DNA of 50,169 nucleotides, from positions 1 through 50,169 of the forward strand of contig JAFYQQ010000033.1 of NCBI GenBank assembly GCA_017559845.1, in the 5' to 3' direction. The notes under the pieces were generated by a model, which was not told where the DNA came from, ran no database searches, and saw only the letters and a program-made list of their open reading frames with translations. Below are positions 15,781 through 25,349 of the stretch, piece by piece; the first letter of the stretch is position 1; every line of letters begins with the position of its first letter. Both the position numbers and the translations under genes were made by a program. The DNA comes from Bacteroidaceae bacterium. Lineage in GTDB: Bacteria; Bacteroidota; Bacteroidia; Bacteroidales; Bacteroidaceae.

Positions 15781-17205
15781 TTAGAACTCAGCATTCTTGG
15801 GTGTGCGGGGGAAGGGGATGACGTCGCGGATGTTTGCCATACCGGTGATGAAGAGGATAAGGCGCTCGAATCCGAGGCCGAAACCACCGTGGGGGCAAGA
15901 GCCGAAGCGACGGGTATCGAGATACCACCACATGTCCTTCATGGGGATGCCGCGGGTCTCAATCTCGTTGACAAGCTTGTCATAGTTTTCCTCGCGCACG
16001 CTTCCGCCAATGATTTCGCCAATCTGCGGGAACAGCACGTCGGTGCCCTGTACGGTCTCTTCCATCTCCTCGCCGTTGTAGACAGGCTTCTGCTCGTCAA
16101 TCTTCATGTAGAAAGCCTTAATCTTCTTGGGATAGTGGGTCATGATGACGGGCTTTTGGAAGTATTCCTCCACAAGGTAGCGCTCGTGCTCAGAGGCAAG
16201 GTCGTCGCCCCAATTGCAGGGGAACTCAAACTGCTTCTTGCCCTCGGCAATAGCCTTCTGAAGGATTTCGATACCCTCGGTGTAAGACAGGCGTACGAAG
16301 GTTTCCTTCAACACACCCTCAAGGCGCTCAATGAGTCCCTTGTCAATCATCTTGTTGAGGAACTCAAGGTCGTCCTTGCAGTGGTCCAACGCCCAACGCA
16401 CGCAATACTTGATGAAGTCTTCCTCCAAGTCCATGAGGTCGTTCAGGTCGATGAAGCAGGCTTCGGGCTCTACCATCCAAAACTCCGCAAGGTGGCGCGG
16501 GGTGTTGCTATTCTCGGCACGGAAGGTGGGGCCGAAGGTGTAAATGGCTCCAAGGGCTGTGGCGCCAAGCTCGCCTTCGAGTTGACCGCTCACGGTGAGG
16601 CTTGCCTGCTTGCCGAAGAAGTCGTCAGAATAGATGATGCTTCCGTTCTCGTCCTTCTTCAGGTCATAGAGGTTCTTGGTGGTCACTTGGAACATCTGTC
16701 CCGCACCCTCGCAGTCTGAGGCAGTGATGAGGGGGGTGTGGAAATAGAAGTAGCCATGCTCATGGAAATAGGTATGGATAGCCATCGCCATGTTGTGGCG
16801 GATGCGCATAACGGCACCGAAGGTGTTGGTGCGCAGACGCATGTGGGCGTGTTGGCGCATATACTCAAAGGTCTGTCCCTTCTTCTGCATGGGATAGTCG
16901 GCGCCGCAGGTGCCCAACACCTCAATCTGAGTGGCCTGAATCTCGCTTGCCTGTCCGGCAGCAGGGCTCTCCACCAACTTGCCTGTTACGGCAAGGCAGG
17001 CGCCGGTGGTAATCTGCTTGAGCATGTCGGCGTCGAAATTTGCCTCGTCGCCCACAATCTGTATGTTCTTGATGGTGGAACCGTCATTGAGGGCAATGAA
17101 GAAGATGCCCTTGCTTCCACGCTTGCTGCGCACCCATCCGTTGACAAGGATGTCCGCACCGAAATCGGTGCGAAGGAGCGCATCTGTTACTTTTGTACGT
17201 TTCAT
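15781..17205 (-). CDS. asnS: Asparaginyl-tRNA synthetase
   Basis: This cytoplasmic class IIb enzyme charges tRNA-Asn with asparagine. The 474 residues are of normal length. Residues ~15-115 form the OB-fold anticodon-binding domain ([25 protein letters not shown]). The catalytic core has motif 2 ([25 protein letters not shown] region near 227) and motif 3 ([15 protein letters not shown] near 437), and the ending [16 protein letters not shown] is typical of AsnS. The start [11 protein letters not shown] lies 24 bases after the rluB stop, so rluB and asnS are probably one operon, in that order on the - strand. Nothing unusual is visible. Confidence 0.97.
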   Translation of the reverse strand: MKRTKVTDALLRTDFGADILVNGWVRSKRGSKGIFFIALNDGSTIKNIQIVGDEANFDADMLKQITTGACLAVTGKLVESPAAGQASEIQATQIEVLGTCGADYPMQKKGQTFEYMRQHAHMRLRTNTFGAVMRIRHNMAMAIHTYFHEHGYFYFHTPLITASDCEGAGQMFQVTTKNLYDLKKDENGSIIYSDDFFGKQASLTVSGQLEGELGATALGAIYTFGPTFRAENSNTPRHLAEFWMVEPEACFIDLNDLMDLEEDFIKYCVRWALDHCKDDLEFLNKMIDKGLIERLEGVLKETFVRLSYTEGIEILQKAIAEGKKQFEFPCNWGDDLASEHERYLVEEYFQKPVIMTHYPKKIKAFYMKIDEQKPVYNGEEMEETVQGTDVLFPQIGEIIGGSVREENYDKLVNEIETRGIPMKDMWWYLDTRRFGSCPHGGFGLGFERLILFITGMANIRDVIPFPRTPKNAEF

Positions 17206-17229
17206 TTTCTGTGTCCTAAAAATGTGTGT

Positions 17230-18423
17230 TTATTCAAATGCGCCCATGCGGAGCATGTTCACTTCGGCTTCGGTGAGGAAACGCCAATCGCCACGCTTCA
17301 CGTTCTTCTTGGTGAGTCCGGCAAAGAGCACACGGTCGAGCTTCACTACGCGGTAACCGAGGTGTTCGAAGATGCGGCGCACGATGCGGTTGCGTCCGCT
17401 GTGAATTTCAATGCCCACCTGCTTCTTGTCTGTGGGTGAGGCATATTCCACCGCGTCTGCGTGGATTTCGCCGTCGTCAAGCTCAATGCCCTCAGCGATG
17501 CGCTGAATGTCAGAGGCGGCTACGTTCTTGTCAAGGAACACGTGGTAGACCTTCTTCTTGAGGAAGTGGGGGTGTGTGAGCTTGCTTGCCAAGTCACCGT
17601 CGTTGGTGAAGAGCAGTACGCCGGTGGTGTTGCGGTCCAATCGTCCTACGGGATAGACATGCTCGCGGCACGCGCCCTTGATGAGGTCCATCACGGTCTT
17701 ACGCTTCTGCGGGTCGTCAGTGGTGGTCACGTAATCCTTGGGCTTGTTGAGCAGGATGTAGACCTTCTTTTCGGGCATTACGGGTTGGTTGTGGAATACC
17801 ACGTTGTCCGAACGCAGCACCTTGGTCCCCAATTCTGTAACCACCTTTCCGTTCACGCTCACCACACCTGCTGCAATGAAGTCGTCGGCTTCGCGACGGC
17901 TGCACACGCCTGCGTTGGCAAGGAAGCGGTTCAGACGGATGGGTTCGTTCGGATCGATGTGAGTTTCCTTGTACTCAATCTGCTTCTTCATGCTGTACTT
18001 GGCATTGGGATTGTAGTCTGCCGTACGTGGGCGACGTGGTCCCTTGCCCTGCATGGGTTTGCGCGGAGCGGTTCCTTCTTTGCGGAAGGAACGGGTGTTG
18101 TCTCCTCCGAAAGGACGGGCTGAATAGCCTCCCTCGCGACGAGGTGCCGAACCTTCGCGGCGGACGGGTGCGTTGGTCCTCGCTGCGGGTGTGCGTCCGT
18201 AGTCGTTGCTGCTGCCGGCGGCAATGCGAGGACGGCGGGGACGCTGTTCTCCGCTTACGTTAGAACTGCTGTAGACAGAAGCACGGGTGGTGATGCGGGG
18301 GCGCATGGGACGACCGGTTCCGCTTGTACGCTTACTGTCTTGGGGTGAGGGTCGATAGCCATCCCGGCTACCGCCTTCGGGGTTGGAGAATTTGGCTCTC
18401 CACAATTCGTCTTCAGTGCTCAT
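17230..18423 (-). CDS. rluB: rRNA large-subunit pseudouridine synthase (RsuA/RluB family)
   Basis: The protein converts a specific uridine of 23S rRNA to pseudouridine. Of its 397 residues, ~160-215 are an S4 RNA-binding domain (IRLNRFLANAGVCSRREAD) and ~225-390 the catalytic domain with GRLDRNTTGVLLFTNDGD, whose Asp near 262 is the nucleophile, and RNRIVRRIFEHLGYRV. The first ~150 residues are unusual for the enzyme in E. coli: a low-complexity, Arg/Gly/Pro/Ser-rich tail (RRPRIAAGSS, RREGSAPRREGG) likely to bind RNA non-specifically; such tails are common in Bacteroidetes members. RluB versus RsuA specificity cannot be told from sequence alone, so the symbol is a best match. It is upstream of asnS in the same direction. 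Confidence 0.9.
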   Translation of the reverse strand: MSTEDELWRAKFSNPEGGSRDGYRPSPQDSKRTSGTGRPMRPRITTRASVYSSSNVSGEQRPRRPRIAAGSSNDYGRTPAARTNAPVRREGSAPRREGGYSARPFGGDNTRSFRKEGTAPRKPMQGKGPRRPRTADYNPNAKYSMKKQIEYKETHIDPNEPIRLNRFLANAGVCSRREADDFIAAGVVSVNGKVVTELGTKVLRSDNVVFHNQPVMPEKKVYILLNKPKDYVTTTDDPQKRKTVMDLIKGACREHVYPVGRLDRNTTGVLLFTNDGDLASKLTHPHFLKKKVYHVFLDKNVAASDIQRIAEGIELDDGEIHADAVEYASPTDKKQVGIEIHSGRNRIVRRIFEHLGYRVVKLDRVLFAGLTKKNVKRGDWRFLTEAEVNMLRMGAFE

Positions 18424-18480
18424 GAGTTTAGTTTTGAAATACTTTTTTGATTAAGTTGTTTTTTTAAAAATATTTAAAGT

Positions 18481-18528
18481 GGGGCGGAAGTGGTGTGTGT
18501 AATGTTTTTTCTATACCCGTTCCGCCCC
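18481..18528 (-). terminator. Long-loop hairpin between purB and rluB
   Basis: GGGGCGGAA pairs perfectly with TTCCGCCCC across a 30-base loop. It lies ~45 bases past the purB stop on the - strand and is followed there by an AT-rich stretch with T-runs, so it could terminate purB or structure the rluB leader. Confidence 0.45.
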
Positions 18529-18571
18529 AAAGAGCATTCGTTATTTTATGGGTTGGTGTTTAACACGAAAA

Positions 18572-19918
18572 TCAGATGCCAATGTAGTTATAGGGGGTGA
18601 TGGCTCGCAACTCTGCCTTTACAGCCTCGCTAACGTCCAATCCCTCGATAAAGTCCTTGATGGTGGGTTCGTCAATGGGCTTTCCTGTGCGGGTCAGTGC
18701 CTTCAGCGCCTCATAGGGGCTTGGGTATGCCTCGCGGCGCAGGATGGTTTGAATGGCCTCTGCCACCACGGCCCAACAGTTGTCAAGGTCGCGGCGCAGT
18801 GCCTCTTCGTTGAGCAAGAGTTTTCCGAGTCCTTTCAGTGTGCTTTGGATGCTGATGACCATGTGTCCCATGGGCACGCCCACGTTACGCAGCACGGTGC
18901 TGTCCGTGAGGTCGCGTTGCAGACGGCTGATGGGGAGCTTCTGACTCAGGTGTGAGAGCACGGCATTGGCAACGCCCAAATTTCCTTCCGAGTTCTCAAA
19001 GTCGATGGGGTTTACCTTGTGGGGCATAGCGCTTGAACCCACTTCACCCGCCTTCACCTTCTGACGGAAATATTCCATAGAGACGTACTGCCAAAAATCT
19101 CGGTCAAGGTCAATCAGAATGGTGTTGATGCGCTTCATGGCGTCGAACATGGCGCCAAGGCAGTCGTAGTTGCTGATTTGGGTGGTGTATTCCTCGCGCT
19201 CGAGTCCCAACTTCTCTGCCACGAACTTATTGCCGAACGCACGCCAATCATAAGCGGGATAAGCCACGTTGTGGGCGTTGAAGTTACCTGTTGCTCCGCC
19301 GAATTTGGCAGTGATGGGGCATGCCTTAAGCATTTCCAACTGACGGCGCAGTCGGTATACGAAGACCTGTACTTCCTTGCCGAGGCGTGTGGGGCTTGCG
19401 GGCTGACCGTGGGTCTTTGCCAACATAGGCACCTGTGCCCATTCCTTGGCATATTGGTCCAATTGGCTGATGAGCTCTTCAATCTGAGGATAATACACCT
19501 CGTTCAGTGCGTCCTTGATGCTCAGGGGCACACTTGTGTTGTTGATATCTTGGCTTGTGAGTCCGAAATGGATGAACTCTTTGTATGCGTTGAGTCCGCC
19601 AATGGCATCGAACTGTTCCTTGATGAAATATTCAACAGCCTTCACGTCGTGGTTGGTCACCTTCTCAATGTCCTTGACACGCTGTGCGTCATCTGTGGTG
19701 AAATCCTTGTAGATTTGGCGCAGGCGTTCGAACAGCTCTGTGGGGAACGATGCCAATTGGGGCAAGGGCAACTCGCACAGGGTGATGAAATATTCGATCT
19801 CAACACGTACACGGTAGCGGATGAGTGCATACTCGGAAAAATATTCTACCAAAGGCTCTGTCTTGCCTCTGTAACGACCATCAACCGGTGATATCGCAGT
19901 CAACAAATTCAAATCCAT
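18572..19918 (-). CDS. purB: Adenylosuccinate lyase
   Basis: PurB catalyses two fumarate-releasing steps: SAICAR to AICAR in purine synthesis and adenylosuccinate to AMP. The protein has 448 residues, normal for the E. coli-like type. The family signature SSAMPHKVNPIDFENSEGN lies near residue 295 on the flexible catalytic loop, with Ser as likely base; TSQDINNTSVPL and KTHGQPASPTRLGKE give the other active-site parts. The start MDLNLLTAISPVDGRYRGK is well conserved. It is a single gene with its own -7 box (19955-19962) 37 bases upstream of the ATG. Confidence 0.97.
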   Translation of the reverse strand: MDLNLLTAISPVDGRYRGKTEPLVEYFSEYALIRYRVRVEIEYFITLCELPLPQLASFPTELFERLRQIYKDFTTDDAQRVKDIEKVTNHDVKAVEYFIKEQFDAIGGLNAYKEFIHFGLTSQDINNTSVPLSIKDALNEVYYPQIEELISQLDQYAKEWAQVPMLAKTHGQPASPTRLGKEVQVFVYRLRRQLEMLKACPITAKFGGATGNFNAHNVAYPAYDWRAFGNKFVAEKLGLEREEYTTQISNYDCLGAMFDAMKRINTILIDLDRDFWQYVSMEYFRQKVKAGEVGSSAMPHKVNPIDFENSEGNLGVANAVLSHLSQKLPISRLQRDLTDSTVLRNVGVPMGHMVISIQSTLKGLGKLLLNEEALRRDLDNCWAVVAEAIQTILRREAYPSPYEALKALTRTGKPIDEPTIKDFIEGLDVSEAVKAELRAITPYNYIGI

Positions 19919-19954
19919 GAATCTAATGTATTAAAGCGTTTAAAAATCAGGCTA

Positions 19955-19962
19955 CAAAGATA
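19955..19962 (-). promoter_or_regulatory. -7 box of purB
   Basis: On the - strand the sequence is TATCTTTG, matching TAnnTTTG, 37 bases before the ATG. No good TTTG is seen at the -33 position. Confidence 0.55.
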
Positions 19963-20059
19963 CATCTTTTTTATGAGAGTAGAAACTGTTTACAGTTTTT
20001 CTTTTTCATAAAATTGAAAAAAGCCGTGGCACAATGGCAACGACTTCATCAACTAACTC

Positions 20060-20088
20060 TAAAAAACACATTTATGAAAAAAATGTGT
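20060..20088 (-). terminator. Terminator of the tRNA-Val pair
   Basis: On the - strand ACACAT and ATGTGT form a stem followed by a run of T, directly after the second tRNA. Confidence 0.7.
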
Positions 20089-20162
20089 GGGTGTTGACGG
20101 ATTCGAACCGCCGACCCTCTGCTTGTAAGGCAGATGCTCTGAACCGGCTGAGCTAAACACCC
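20089..20162 (-). tRNA. tRNA-Val (anticodon TAC), copy 2 in transcription order
   Basis: The - strand folds as a 74-nt tRNA with acceptor GGGTGTT/AACACCC, D-arm TAGCTCAGCCGG, anticodon loop CTTACAA (TAC, reads GTA/GTG) and T-arm GTTCGAATC. CCA is not encoded. It is identical to the copy at 20195-20268 and is the 3' member of the pair, 32 bases downstream of it. Confidence 0.95.
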
Positions 20163-20194
20163 GTGCTGTTTCCCGAATTGGCTTTTTGTTGTGT

Positions 20195-20268
20195 GGGTGT
20201 TGACGGATTCGAACCGCCGACCCTCTGCTTGTAAGGCAGATGCTCTGAACCGGCTGAGCTAAACACCC
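20195..20268 (-). tRNA. tRNA-Val (anticodon TAC), copy 1 in transcription order
   Basis: Same 74-nt sequence as the neighbouring copy, with anticodon TAC. A full -33/-7 promoter lies at 20293-20324, so both tRNAs are probably made from one precursor. Confidence 0.95.
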
Positions 20269-20292
20269 GTGTCCGTTTCGGAAAAAGCGATG

Positions 20293-20324
20293 CAAAAGTA
20301 CTGCTTTTCCGTGAAACAGACAAA
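20293..20324 (-). promoter_or_regulatory. Promoter of the tRNA-Val pair
   Basis: On the - strand TTTG (20321-20324) and TACTTTTG (20293-20300) are 20 bases apart, matching the Bacteroidetes consensus, ~25 bases ahead of the first tRNA. Confidence 0.75.
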
Positions 20325-20389
20325 TTTATGCTTGCATTTTTTGATTTTTTATGCAAAAAGAGCCTTTCAAGTGGACGGAGGGAAGGAAT

Positions 20390-21487
<1,098 letters not shown>

Positions 21488-21524
21488 TTATATGTGTTTA
21501 ATTGTTATCGTTAATATTTAGGTG

Positions 21525-23354
21525 TCATGCCTTGAACATTCTTTCAATGTCAGCGTATTGCAGTATCGTGACAATGAGTTTGCCATCAGGCGTATGGTTG
21601 GGGTTAGGACAAGCAAATAGTTGGTTTATGAGATTGTCCATCTCAGCATTAGTGAGCGCCTGTCCCACGACAATGGCTGCACTCCGCGCAATGGTCAGCG
21701 CAAGCCGGTGTTGGATGTCAGCTTCCATGCCGGTGCTTTTGTCCTTTATGCTTTCTATGATGTTGGTCAACAGCATGGTGGGCTGTATGTCCTCTAAACC
21801 TGCGGGCATCCCATTGACGGCGAAACTTCCTCCGCCCAAGGGAGAAAGCTCAAAACCAAGCGCTTTCAATTCGTCTGTGGCTTCTTCAAGCAGAAGTGCG
21901 TCTGCTATGGAAAATTGTACAACTTCGGGAAACAGAAGTCCTTGTGTGGACACGGGTTGCCCTTCCATTTGGGCACGGTACTTGTCGTAAAGTATCCTGA
22001 TATGGGCTCTCTGTTGGTTCACAATCATCATTCCCGACCTTACCGGTGTGAGAATATATTGTCCTTGCAACTGTATGTGCTCGGAACTCATTTCTATTGC
22101 TTCTTCCTCTTGTGAGGCATAGAGCGTTTCGTTTTCCTCTTCCGTGATTTCCGTAACCTCGTATCCGTCAAGTCCTGAACCGGTCATAACATCGGGATAC
22201 AAAGCTTCCCATCGGTTGGCAGATTTTGACGGTGAAGGTGCTGAGTTCTTTGTAAAGGGATTGAAGTTGCTGTTAAATTCCAATTTAGGTGGGGCAATAT
22301 TACCATGCTCTTGGAAAACAGGAATCTCAGGACAGCCTTCAGTATCGAACTCAAGTACGGGGACTGCACTGAAGCGCCCGAGCACCTCGCGTATGGCTGC
22401 AACGATGATTTGCCAAATGGCTTGCTCGTTTTCAAATTTGACTTCGGTCTTGGTCGGGTGTATATTGACATCAATGTTTGCAGGGTCAACTTCGAAATAT
22501 AGGAAATACGGAATCTGCTCACCTGTCGGTATCAGTTGGTCATAAGCTTCCATTATCGCCTTGGCAAAATAAGGATGTCGCATGAAACGGCCGTTGACAA
22601 AGAAATATTGGTGGCAACCCTTTTTCTTTGACGAGTCAGGTTTACCCACAAAACCCTTTAAATGTATGAGTGTGGTATCCACATCAATATCAAGCAACTG
22701 CTCGTTTAGCTTCCGCCCGAATATGTTGGAAATACGCATCCGAAGCGGGGCTGAAGGCAATTGTGTTACCAAGGAACCGTTGTGATGTAGTGTAAATGCT
22801 ACGGATGGATTAACTAACGCAATACGTTCAAACTCTTGTATGATGTTGTTGAGTTCTGTTTGGTTAGATTTGAGGAACTTTCTACGTGCGGGCACATTAA
22901 AGAAAAGGTTCCTTACTTCAAAGTTCGCTCCAACAGGGCATGCGCATGGCTCTTGCGAAACAAGCCTTGACCCCTCGATTTCTACTTGGGTGCCAAGCTC
23001 GTTTTCAATAGTGCGTGTTGTCAGTTTGACATGTGCCACTGCTGCAATTGATGGCAACGCTTCACCCCGGAACCCCATTGTTTTCAGAGCAAACAAATCA
23101 TCAGCTTTCTTTATTTTGGATGTGGCGTGGCGCTCAAACGCAAGACGGGCATCCGTGTCACTCATGCCCTTTCCGTCATCTACAACCTGAATGAGCGTTC
23201 GGCCGGCATCCTCTAACACCACGTTGATGTTTGAAGCGCCTGCGTCGATGGCATTCTCTATCAATTCTTTAATGACTGATGCGGGGCGTTGGATTACTTC
23301 GCCTGCCGCAATTTGGTTTGCCACAGCGTCCGGAAGGAGGTGAATGATGTCCAT
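21525..23354 (-). CDS. mutL: DNA mismatch repair protein MutL
   Basis: MutL couples mismatch recognition by MutS to strand incision. The 609 residues start with a GHKL ATPase: ELIENAIDAGAS (residues ~30-41) carries the Mg-binding Asn, with VDDGKGM near 58 and GFRGEALPSI near 94. A variable linker (~350-420) precedes the C-terminal dimerisation domain. In endonuclease-type MutL this domain has DQHAx2Ex4E; here the matching place reads NQQRAHIRILYDKY, and the usual Cys/His zinc motifs are also changed (ACPNPNHTPDGK). So the protein may lack intrinsic nicking activity. It is preceded by a 97-residue membrane protein and followed by trpS, in one apparent operon. Confidence 0.96.
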   Translation of the reverse strand: MDIIHLLPDAVANQIAAGEVIQRPASVIKELIENAIDAGASNINVVLEDAGRTLIQVVDDGKGMSDTDARLAFERHATSKIKKADDLFALKTMGFRGEALPSIAAVAHVKLTTRTIENELGTQVEIEGSRLVSQEPCACPVGANFEVRNLFFNVPARRKFLKSNQTELNNIIQEFERIALVNPSVAFTLHHNGSLVTQLPSAPLRMRISNIFGRKLNEQLLDIDVDTTLIHLKGFVGKPDSSKKKGCHQYFFVNGRFMRHPYFAKAIMEAYDQLIPTGEQIPYFLYFEVDPANIDVNIHPTKTEVKFENEQAIWQIIVAAIREVLGRFSAVPVLEFDTEGCPEIPVFQEHGNIAPPKLEFNSNFNPFTKNSAPSPSKSANRWEALYPDVMTGSGLDGYEVTEITEEENETLYASQEEEAIEMSSEHIQLQGQYILTPVRSGMMIVNQQRAHIRILYDKYRAQMEGQPVSTQGLLFPEVVQFSIADALLLEEATDELKALGFELSPLGGGSFAVNGMPAGLEDIQPTMLLTNIIESIKDKSTGMEADIQHRLALTIARSAAIVVGQALTNAEMDNLINQLFACPNPNHTPDGKLIVTILQYADIERMFKA

Positions 23355-23372
23355 TATCAGGAATCCTGTTGG

Positions 23373-23666
23373 TTAAAAATGAATGTTTCCGGTCAATAGG
23401 TATCGCCATACCATGACGAGTAGGAAAATAATGATAAGCGCAACGGGCCACGCAAGTTTGTATGACCTTTCTTTGTACTTTTTGGCGTTTGGAGTATAAT
23501 TGATGAATGTCCCGTTGAATTTAGTTGGGTCATATTTCTCTTCGGTTTGTTCCCCTTGTTCGCGCTTTACCTGATTTACTAATTTTTCGAGTTTCTCTTT
23601 ACGTTCATCAGTATAGATGCTAACGCGGCGGAAACCTCGAGGTTTTCTTGTGTTGAACAATCCCAT
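23373..23666 (-). CDS. Small conserved single-pass membrane protein
   Basis: The 97 residues comprise a basic, charged N-terminal part (RKPRGFRRVSIYTDERKEKLEKL) and one transmembrane segment near 74-93 (WPVALIIIFLLVMVWRYLL), with only a few residues after it. The large basic part is predicted cytoplasmic. I know it only as a hypothetical protein seen between mutL and OstA-like genes in Bacteroidales. It lies 3 bases after the OstA-like gene and 18 bases before mutL, so it is clearly co-transcribed. No function is proposed. Confidence 0.85.
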   Translation of the reverse strand: MGLFNTRKPRGFRRVSIYTDERKEKLEKLVNQVKREQGEQTEEKYDPTKFNGTFINYTPNAKKYKERSYKLAWPVALIIIFLLVMVWRYLLTGNIHF

Positions 23667-23669
23667 AAC

Positions 23670-25349
23670 TTACTCCTTTTTTATTTGTTTCTTGTTTATA
23701 TCTGTTAATTTTTGTTTTGGCGCCCTGCGCTGCGCGCTTTGTTTGAGCTGTGATTCAGCTTTCTTTGAACGCCAATTGAAAATGTCGTCTTTGTCTTTTG
23801 GACGTACATAGTCAAACCAAACAAAATTTTCCAAATATAGTTCCTTAGGTGGAATCAATGGTACAGGAGTCAGTTTACCTGTGGATGCAGGAGCCCAAAT
23901 CTTATCTATTTTCCCTTCTTTCATGAAAAGCTTCAAGTCCGTGCTTTCCAAATGATTCATACCAATCATCAGGCTGTCTTCATCAGTGGGGTAGTAATTA
24001 AGCATCACATTCCCAATTACACGGGTCATGTCCATCTGCCCTTCCTTGAAATAGAACCGTATCTCTTTTCCTGCTACTTGATTGTAGTGAATGCTGTCCA
24101 TTCTTTCCACTGAAATGGCTTGTCTGAGTACCAACACACTGTCCATGGTGCTGTCATTCATATAGGCTTGGATTTCTTCACCGACTAATTGCTGTCCCAT
24201 TTGCCATAAGATGGGGTCGCGATACATAGTCATGCAGGAGTCTTTAGAATTGTACACCAATGAATCGCAAACAGCTTGTACATCAGAACGGTATGCTCTT
24301 ACGTGGTGATAGCCATGTATTGTACGGTAAAGACTATCTGTGTCTTTATGATAGGTAAAGACCTTAAATGTGTCAGCATGGGCATATAGTGTGTCTCTTT
24401 GAGAATAATCTATGACAACAGCACTGTCTGCCGCTTCCATATATCCTTGGTCGTCATTGTAATAGCAGTAACCTCCCTTGAACATGTTTTTGTTCACTAC
24501 GTCAGAGTACTCTATATTACCAAATGCTTTTCCTTCGTTTGTCATACCGTCCCAAACGACGCTATCGCCAACCATTCGTTTGCCATTGTTTGTTAGAATA
24601 CTTCTGTTCAGCAAATAGGAGAACTCTTGTTGTGTGTAGTAATAACCTAATTCGGTATAGATATGGCTATCTCCGTTGTCAATATTTGAAGGTCCCTTAA
24701 CGTGGGCAATGGCTGTTTTCGTATTATAATATAATGTGTCAGATATGATGGTACTTTTGGGTTCTTCTGGTGGTCCGGGGCTTACTAGCCTTACGTTGTA
24801 ATTGAAGACTGCGTTGCGTGTAGCTGGGCTATATTCGCCCCAATCACTTGATAGCTCATTTCTTTGGTCGACCAAACGTCCTCCTTCAAAAAAGTATCCA
24901 AGGTTATAAAGTCGGTCGTAGTCGAGACTGTCAGTATATAGTGTGGTTTCAACATGGCGGAGTACGACATTGTGTCGAACTCTTGCCAATTGGTCCATAC
25001 CGTTATAATAAAGAATTTCACCGTCAAGTGTCAACGTGTCCCCTTGAACCATTTTTACGTTTCCGTAAGCATCAAACGAGTTTGATGCCTCGTAATACAA
25101 GGCACTGTCACAATACATATATATGCCCTCGTGTTCAAATTGCACATTCCCGACAAGGAACTGTGCGGTTTTGCTCACGCGGTCGTCAAAGAACATACTG
25201 TCAACATGTAACAGATGAACTCTGCTCTTCACTGTGTCGTTGGTCTCTTTTTGTTTGTATTTTTGCGGATTAATAGACCATGCTACGCAAAGACCGAAGT
25301 AGACACATATACATATTCCTATGATTCTACGTTTCATTACTTTATCCAT
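23670..25349 (-). CDS. OstA-like (LptA/LptD N-terminal) envelope protein
   Basis: The protein has 559 residues, with an N-terminal membrane anchor or signal (RRIIGICICVYFGLCVAWS, residues ~7-25) and a long beta-rich body of the OstA-like family. It contains repeated segments such as YMYCDSALYY, LTLDGEILYYNG and YYNTKTAIAHVKG, as expected for the beta-jellyroll (LptA-type) fold that carries lipopolysaccharide across the periplasm. The start overlaps the end of the upstream PpiC gene by 13 bases. A Lys-rich C-terminus follows. Its placement beside two periplasmic isomerases supports an outer-membrane biogenesis role. It is longer than E. coli LptA, and I do not assign a symbol. Confidence 0.85.
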   Translation of the reverse strand: MDKVMKRRIIGICICVYFGLCVAWSINPQKYKQKETNDTVKSRVHLLHVDSMFFDDRVSKTAQFLVGNVQFEHEGIYMYCDSALYYEASNSFDAYGNVKMVQGDTLTLDGEILYYNGMDQLARVRHNVVLRHVETTLYTDSLDYDRLYNLGYFFEGGRLVDQRNELSSDWGEYSPATRNAVFNYNVRLVSPGPPEEPKSTIISDTLYYNTKTAIAHVKGPSNIDNGDSHIYTELGYYYTQQEFSYLLNRSILTNNGKRMVGDSVVWDGMTNEGKAFGNIEYSDVVNKNMFKGGYCYYNDDQGYMEAADSAVVIDYSQRDTLYAHADTFKVFTYHKDTDSLYRTIHGYHHVRAYRSDVQAVCDSLVYNSKDSCMTMYRDPILWQMGQQLVGEEIQAYMNDSTMDSVLVLRQAISVERMDSIHYNQVAGKEIRFYFKEGQMDMTRVIGNVMLNYYPTDEDSLMIGMNHLESTDLKLFMKEGKIDKIWAPASTGKLTPVPLIPPKELYLENFVWFDYVRPKDKDDIFNWRSKKAESQLKQSAQRRAPKQKLTDINKKQIKKE

